The position numbers were made by a program, and so were the translations under genes. The notes beneath the pieces were generated by a model. That model was not told the DNA's origin. It saw only the letters and a list, made by a program, of their open reading frames with translations, and made no database searches. A DNA stretch of 7,050 bases from Planctomycetota bacterium (GTDB taxonomy: Bacteria > Planctomycetota > MHYJ01 > JACPRB01), in NCBI GenBank assembly GCA_016200125.1, contig JACQFK010000114.1, positions 1 through 7,050 of the forward strand, given 5' to 3'. How positions within the stretch are numbered: position 1 is the first letter of the stretch; the number at the start of each line of letters is the position of its first letter. This document shows, piece by piece, positions 4,521-7,050 of this stretch.

Positions 4521-7050
4521 ATGAAGCGAACGATGCTGTGTGCGGCCGGCCTTCTGCTCGCGTGCGCGGTCCAGGCCAGCGCCGACTTGTCCTCCGTAGC
4601 CTTGGCGAAGGAGGACGATTGGCCCCAGTTCAAGAACGACGCGCGCCACTCGGGCAACGTCGCGGACCGCGCCGTCGCGACGCCGCTCGGGCTCCTGGGC
4701 GCGGTGCCGCTCAGCGACGCGATCTTCACCTCGCCCGTCGTGGCCGACGGCGTGATCTACGCGGTCGACGGCTCGGGCGTCGTCTTCGCGATCGACGGCA
4801 AGTCGCTGGCGGTCCTCTGGAAGACCCCGACGCCCGGCGGCGCGGGCAACTGCAACAACGTGTCGTCGCCCGCGGTCGTCGGCGCGTATCTCCACGTCGG
4901 CACCATGTCGGGATTCTACTGCGTCCTCGAGCGCGCGACCGGGAAGATCGTCCGCCAGATCGACTGCGGCGACCCCATCTTCTCCACGCCCGTCGTGGGC
5001 AACGGCCGGGCCTACTTCGTGACGCTCGGCTCCAAGGCCACCGCGGTGGAGCCCGACGGCAAGGAGGTCTGGAGCTGGGACTTCGTGAAGGAGGTCCTCA
5101 AGTTCGAAGGGAACCGCTGGGACGGCGCGGACTGGACGAAGCACATGAAGAGCCGCGTGACCTGGAAGGAGCACTTCGTCACCTCCCGCGACATGTCGCT
5201 CGACGGAAAGATGCTCGTCATCCCCGCCGGCGGGCGGACCGTGTTCCTCGAGGACGCGGGCGCCGCGCCGAAGCTCGCCCTCGTGGGCGAGATCCCCGAG
5301 CGCGCGGGCAAGGAGTATCCCGCCACCTTCGGCCAGTCGGTCGGCGAGGACGGCACGGTCTACGTCCAGTGGCACCGCCGCGACAACTGGGGACGCGTCG
5401 AGACGCTGCGCCTGAAGGACGGCAAGCTCGTGACCGGATTCATCAAGGGGACGGAGACGGCGGTCAACGCCGCCGGGCTCCTGAGTTTTTCGTCCGTGAG
5501 CATCCGTGGCGGCGACGTCTACCGCGTCCGCCACGAAGAGGGCGTCGAATTCCTGAGGCACGCGGCGGGCGAGGCGAAGCCGGTCAACCTGGGCGGCTTC
5601 CCCTCGATCGCGTCGCCGGTCCTCGCGAAGGACCACGCGATCTACGGCGGTCTGGACGGCAGCCTCTACGTGATCCCGCTCGCCGGCGGCCCGGCCTGGT
5701 CCTTCAAGACGGCGTTCGGGTCGCCGATCACGGCCCCCGCGGCGCTCTGCGACGGCCGGGTGATCTTCGGCTGCGAGGACGGCTATCTCTACGTGCTCGG
5801 GCCCGACGGCAAGGCCGCGCTTCCGACGAAGGACCTGGAGCTCTGGAAGATCCGGAGCCCGCTCAGCGGCAAGTTCGCCGACCCGAAGTACGACTGGTAC
5901 ACGAATTACGGCGACGTGGCCTGCACGAACTCGAACGACCAGGGGCTCACGCTGCCGCTCCGGCTGCGCTGGACCCGGCGGGTCGAGGGGACCGTGAAGC
6001 ACCTCCCGGTCTGCGGCGGCGGCCGGATGTACACGCACACCGCGGAGGGTCAGATGCTGGCCGTCGAGCAGGACACGGGCCGCCTGCTCTGGAGGCGCTA
6101 CTCGCCGGGCGTCTATCTCTCGTTCACCTCGGCGATCTACCGCGACGGCCGGATCCTGGTCCCGCAGGCGGGCATGAAGAAGTCGTTCGTGCGCTGCATG
6201 GATGCCGCGACGGGCAAGCTGCTCTGGGAGGCCCCCTTCACGGGCTCGCCCAGCTGGAGCCGCCAGGCGCCGCCGGTCGTGGTCGGCAAGCTCGCGTTCT
6301 ACGCCTCCGGGTCGGGCTCCTATGCCGCCCAGGGCTCCGAGAAGCCCTTCACGTTCAGCGGGACTCCCGACAAGACGCCCGACGGCAAGGAAGTGATGGC
6401 CTGGCTCTACACCAACGACAATCCGTTCTACCCCAAGGACAACCGGCCGCATCTCTGGGCCTGGGACGTCGAGACCGGAAAGGTCGTGTGGGAGAAGGAC
6501 TTCAGCGAGTACGGCTTCGGCGGCAACGACACGGGGCTCTGCTCGATGGACGGGAAGCTCTACTACTCGAACTTCTTCGGCTACTCGGTGACCCAGCGCA
6601 AGGCGCGCGGGCTGCCCGCGGGCCCCAACGGGATCACGGTCTGCATGGAGCCGGCGACGGGCGGGATCGTCTGGAAGACGACGGAGTACTACGTCACGGC
6701 GGGCTGCGCGCTCACCGGTCGGGACGGCCGCCTCTACATGGGCGGCTGGAACCAGCCCAACGAGTCGACCACCGAGCGCTACGTCTTCTGCATCTCGGCG
6801 AAGGACGGGTCGCTGATCTGGAAATCGGACCCGGTGGTCTCGGCGGTGAACGTCGTGACCGTCGGGGAGAAGTTCATCTTCTCCCAGGCCCGCGGGGTGA
6901 ACGGCCACCTCTTCGACCGGGAGACCGGGAAGATCGTGGCGCGGCTGAACATGACCTACCAGTGCACCCGCTTCACGGTGTCGGAGCCCTTCCTGCTCGG
7001 GGCGAACATGGACATGATCGACCTCTCGGACAAATTCAAGCTCGTCTGGA
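4521..7050 (+). CDS. Exported PQQ-like beta-propeller protein, C-terminus beyond the window
   Basis: The frame is open for 843 codons from ATG 4521 to the right edge. The signal peptide (MKRTMLCAAGLLLACAVQASA) could be cut after Ala 21 by signal peptidase I; LLAC at 12-15 is also a possible lipobox. The mature part opens with DWPQFKNDARHSG (33-45), the usual start of PQQ-like/BamB-type propellers. Blade motifs follow near residues 77-100 (VIYAVDGSGVVFAID), 162-185, 373-397 (YGGLDGSLYVIPL), 412-431, 501-526 (AVEQDTGRLLWRR), 543-571 (MDAATGKLLWEA), 644-660 (WDVETGKVVWEKD), 677-720, 736-770 and 783-810. That is enough for more than one propeller. Such proteins bind PQQ as dehydrogenases or act as non-enzymatic scaffolds; no CxxCH haem site or clear PQQ-dehydrogenase catalytic signature is visible, so an enzymatic role is unproven. 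The mature part is cysteine-rich. Residues 23-32 come from a palindromic repeat. Confidence 0.9.
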   Translation, partial: MKRTMLCAAGLLLACAVQASADLSSVALAKEDDWPQFKNDARHSGNVADRAVATPLGLLGAVPLSDAIFTSPVVADGVIYAVDGSGVVFAIDGKSLAVLWKTPTPGGAGNCNNVSSPAVVGAYLHVGTMSGFYCVLERATGKIVRQIDCGDPIFSTPVVGNGRAYFVTLGSKATAVEPDGKEVWSWDFVKEVLKFEGNRWDGADWTKHMKSRVTWKEHFVTSRDMSLDGKMLVIPAGGRTVFLEDAGAAPKLALVGEIPERAGKEYPATFGQSVGEDGTVYVQWHRRDNWGRVETLRLKDGKLVTGFIKGTETAVNAAGLLSFSSVSIRGGDVYRVRHEEGVEFLRHAAGEAKPVNLGGFPSIASPVLAKDHAIYGGLDGSLYVIPLAGGPAWSFKTAFGSPITAPAALCDGRVIFGCEDGYLYVLGPDGKAALPTKDLELWKIRSPLSGKFADPKYDWYTNYGDVACTNSNDQGLTLPLRLRWTRRVEGTVKHLPVCGGGRMYTHTAEGQMLAVEQDTGRLLWRRYSPGVYLSFTSAIYRDGRILVPQAGMKKSFVRCMDAATGKLLWEAPFTGSPSWSRQAPPVVVGKLAFYASGSGSYAAQGSEKPFTFSGTPDKTPDGKEVMAWLYTNDNPFYPKDNRPHLWAWDVETGKVVWEKDFSEYGFGGNDTGLCSMDGKLYYSNFFGYSVTQRKARGLPAGPNGITVCMEPATGGIVWKTTEYYVTAGCALTGRDGRLYMGGWNQPNESTTERYVFCISAKDGSLIWKSDPVVSAVNVVTVGEKFIFSQARGVNGHLFDRETGKIVARLNMTYQCTRFTVSEPFLLGANMDMIDLSDKFKLVW
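4589..4616. repeat. Short palindromic repeat inside the propeller gene
   Basis: Perfect 7-base arms GTCCTCC (4589-4595) and GGAGGAC (4610-4616) enclose GTAGCCTTGGCGAA, which itself pairs partly through GCC/GGC. The palindrome therefore forms an almost continuous imperfect hairpin on either strand. In the propeller frame it encodes SSVALAKED (residues 24-32); on the minus strand two frames read RQGYGGQ and SFAKATEDK. Those peptides are ones I recall recurring across predicted proteins of metagenome-derived genomes, which suggests a dispersed REP-like element. Only one copy occurs in this window. Deleting the 30 bases 4587-4616 restores the expected junction of signal peptide and DWPQF. Confidence 0.7.

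Noticed and set aside
4434..6908. 824-codon minus-strand open frame antisense to the propeller gene
   Set aside because: It is arginine-, valine- and proline-rich low-complexity sequence, the usual antisense shadow of a GC-rich gene. The plus strand has a signal peptide, a ribosome site and propeller motifs. Its RQGYGGQ stretch is just the palindromic repeat read backwards.
1..7050. CRISPR array, tRNA, rRNA, transposase or phage genes
   Set aside because: Scanned by eye on both strands; no regularly spaced repeats, cloverleaf-like segments or such proteins were seen.

Overview
This window is very GC-rich DNA with tightly packed genes, as in a free-living, Gram-negative-type bacterium. A long secreted PQQ-type beta-propeller protein opening with a DWPQF motif, short 'LLLQ' or 'AALAG' signal peptides, a lipoprotein phosphoesterase, an outer-membrane-barrel-like protein and a TPR protein together resemble Planctomycetota or a related uncultured lineage. 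That assignment is an impression from protein style; there is no rRNA or other marker here to prove it.

Layout: positions 1-3821 hold five minus-strand genes. In transcription order they are a PilZ domain protein (3821-3456), a secreted protein of unknown function (3418-2564), a lipoprotein calcineurin-like phosphoesterase (2567-1644), endonuclease V (nfi, 1677-1009) and a TPR protein (1009 to beyond position 1). The last four touch or overlap (GTGA overlap, 34-base overlap, TGATG overlap), so they almost certainly form one translationally coupled transcript. PilZ, 37 bases upstream, is probably its first gene. A sixth minus-strand gene (4449-3915) encodes a small beta-barrel-like outer-membrane protein, but its reading frame is broken by one extra base in a G4 run near 4227-4230.

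Across a 71-base divergent spacer, a plus-strand gene starts at 4521 behind a strong ribosome binding site. It runs past the right edge and encodes at least 843 residues of an exported PQQ-like beta-propeller protein.

The most notable signal is a 28-base imperfect palindrome (4589-4616) inside that gene, just after the signal peptide. It looks like an in-frame insertion between the signal peptide and the conserved DWPQF start of the mature protein. Its other reading frames give RQGYGGQ and SFAKATEDK, short peptides that I recall recurring in proteins predicted from metagenome-assembled genomes. This suggests a copy of a widespread short palindromic repeat that has become protein-coding.

No tRNA, rRNA, CRISPR array, transposase or phage gene was seen. 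Apart from the PilZ/c-di-GMP link and endonuclease V DNA repair, the genes do not form an obvious pathway.
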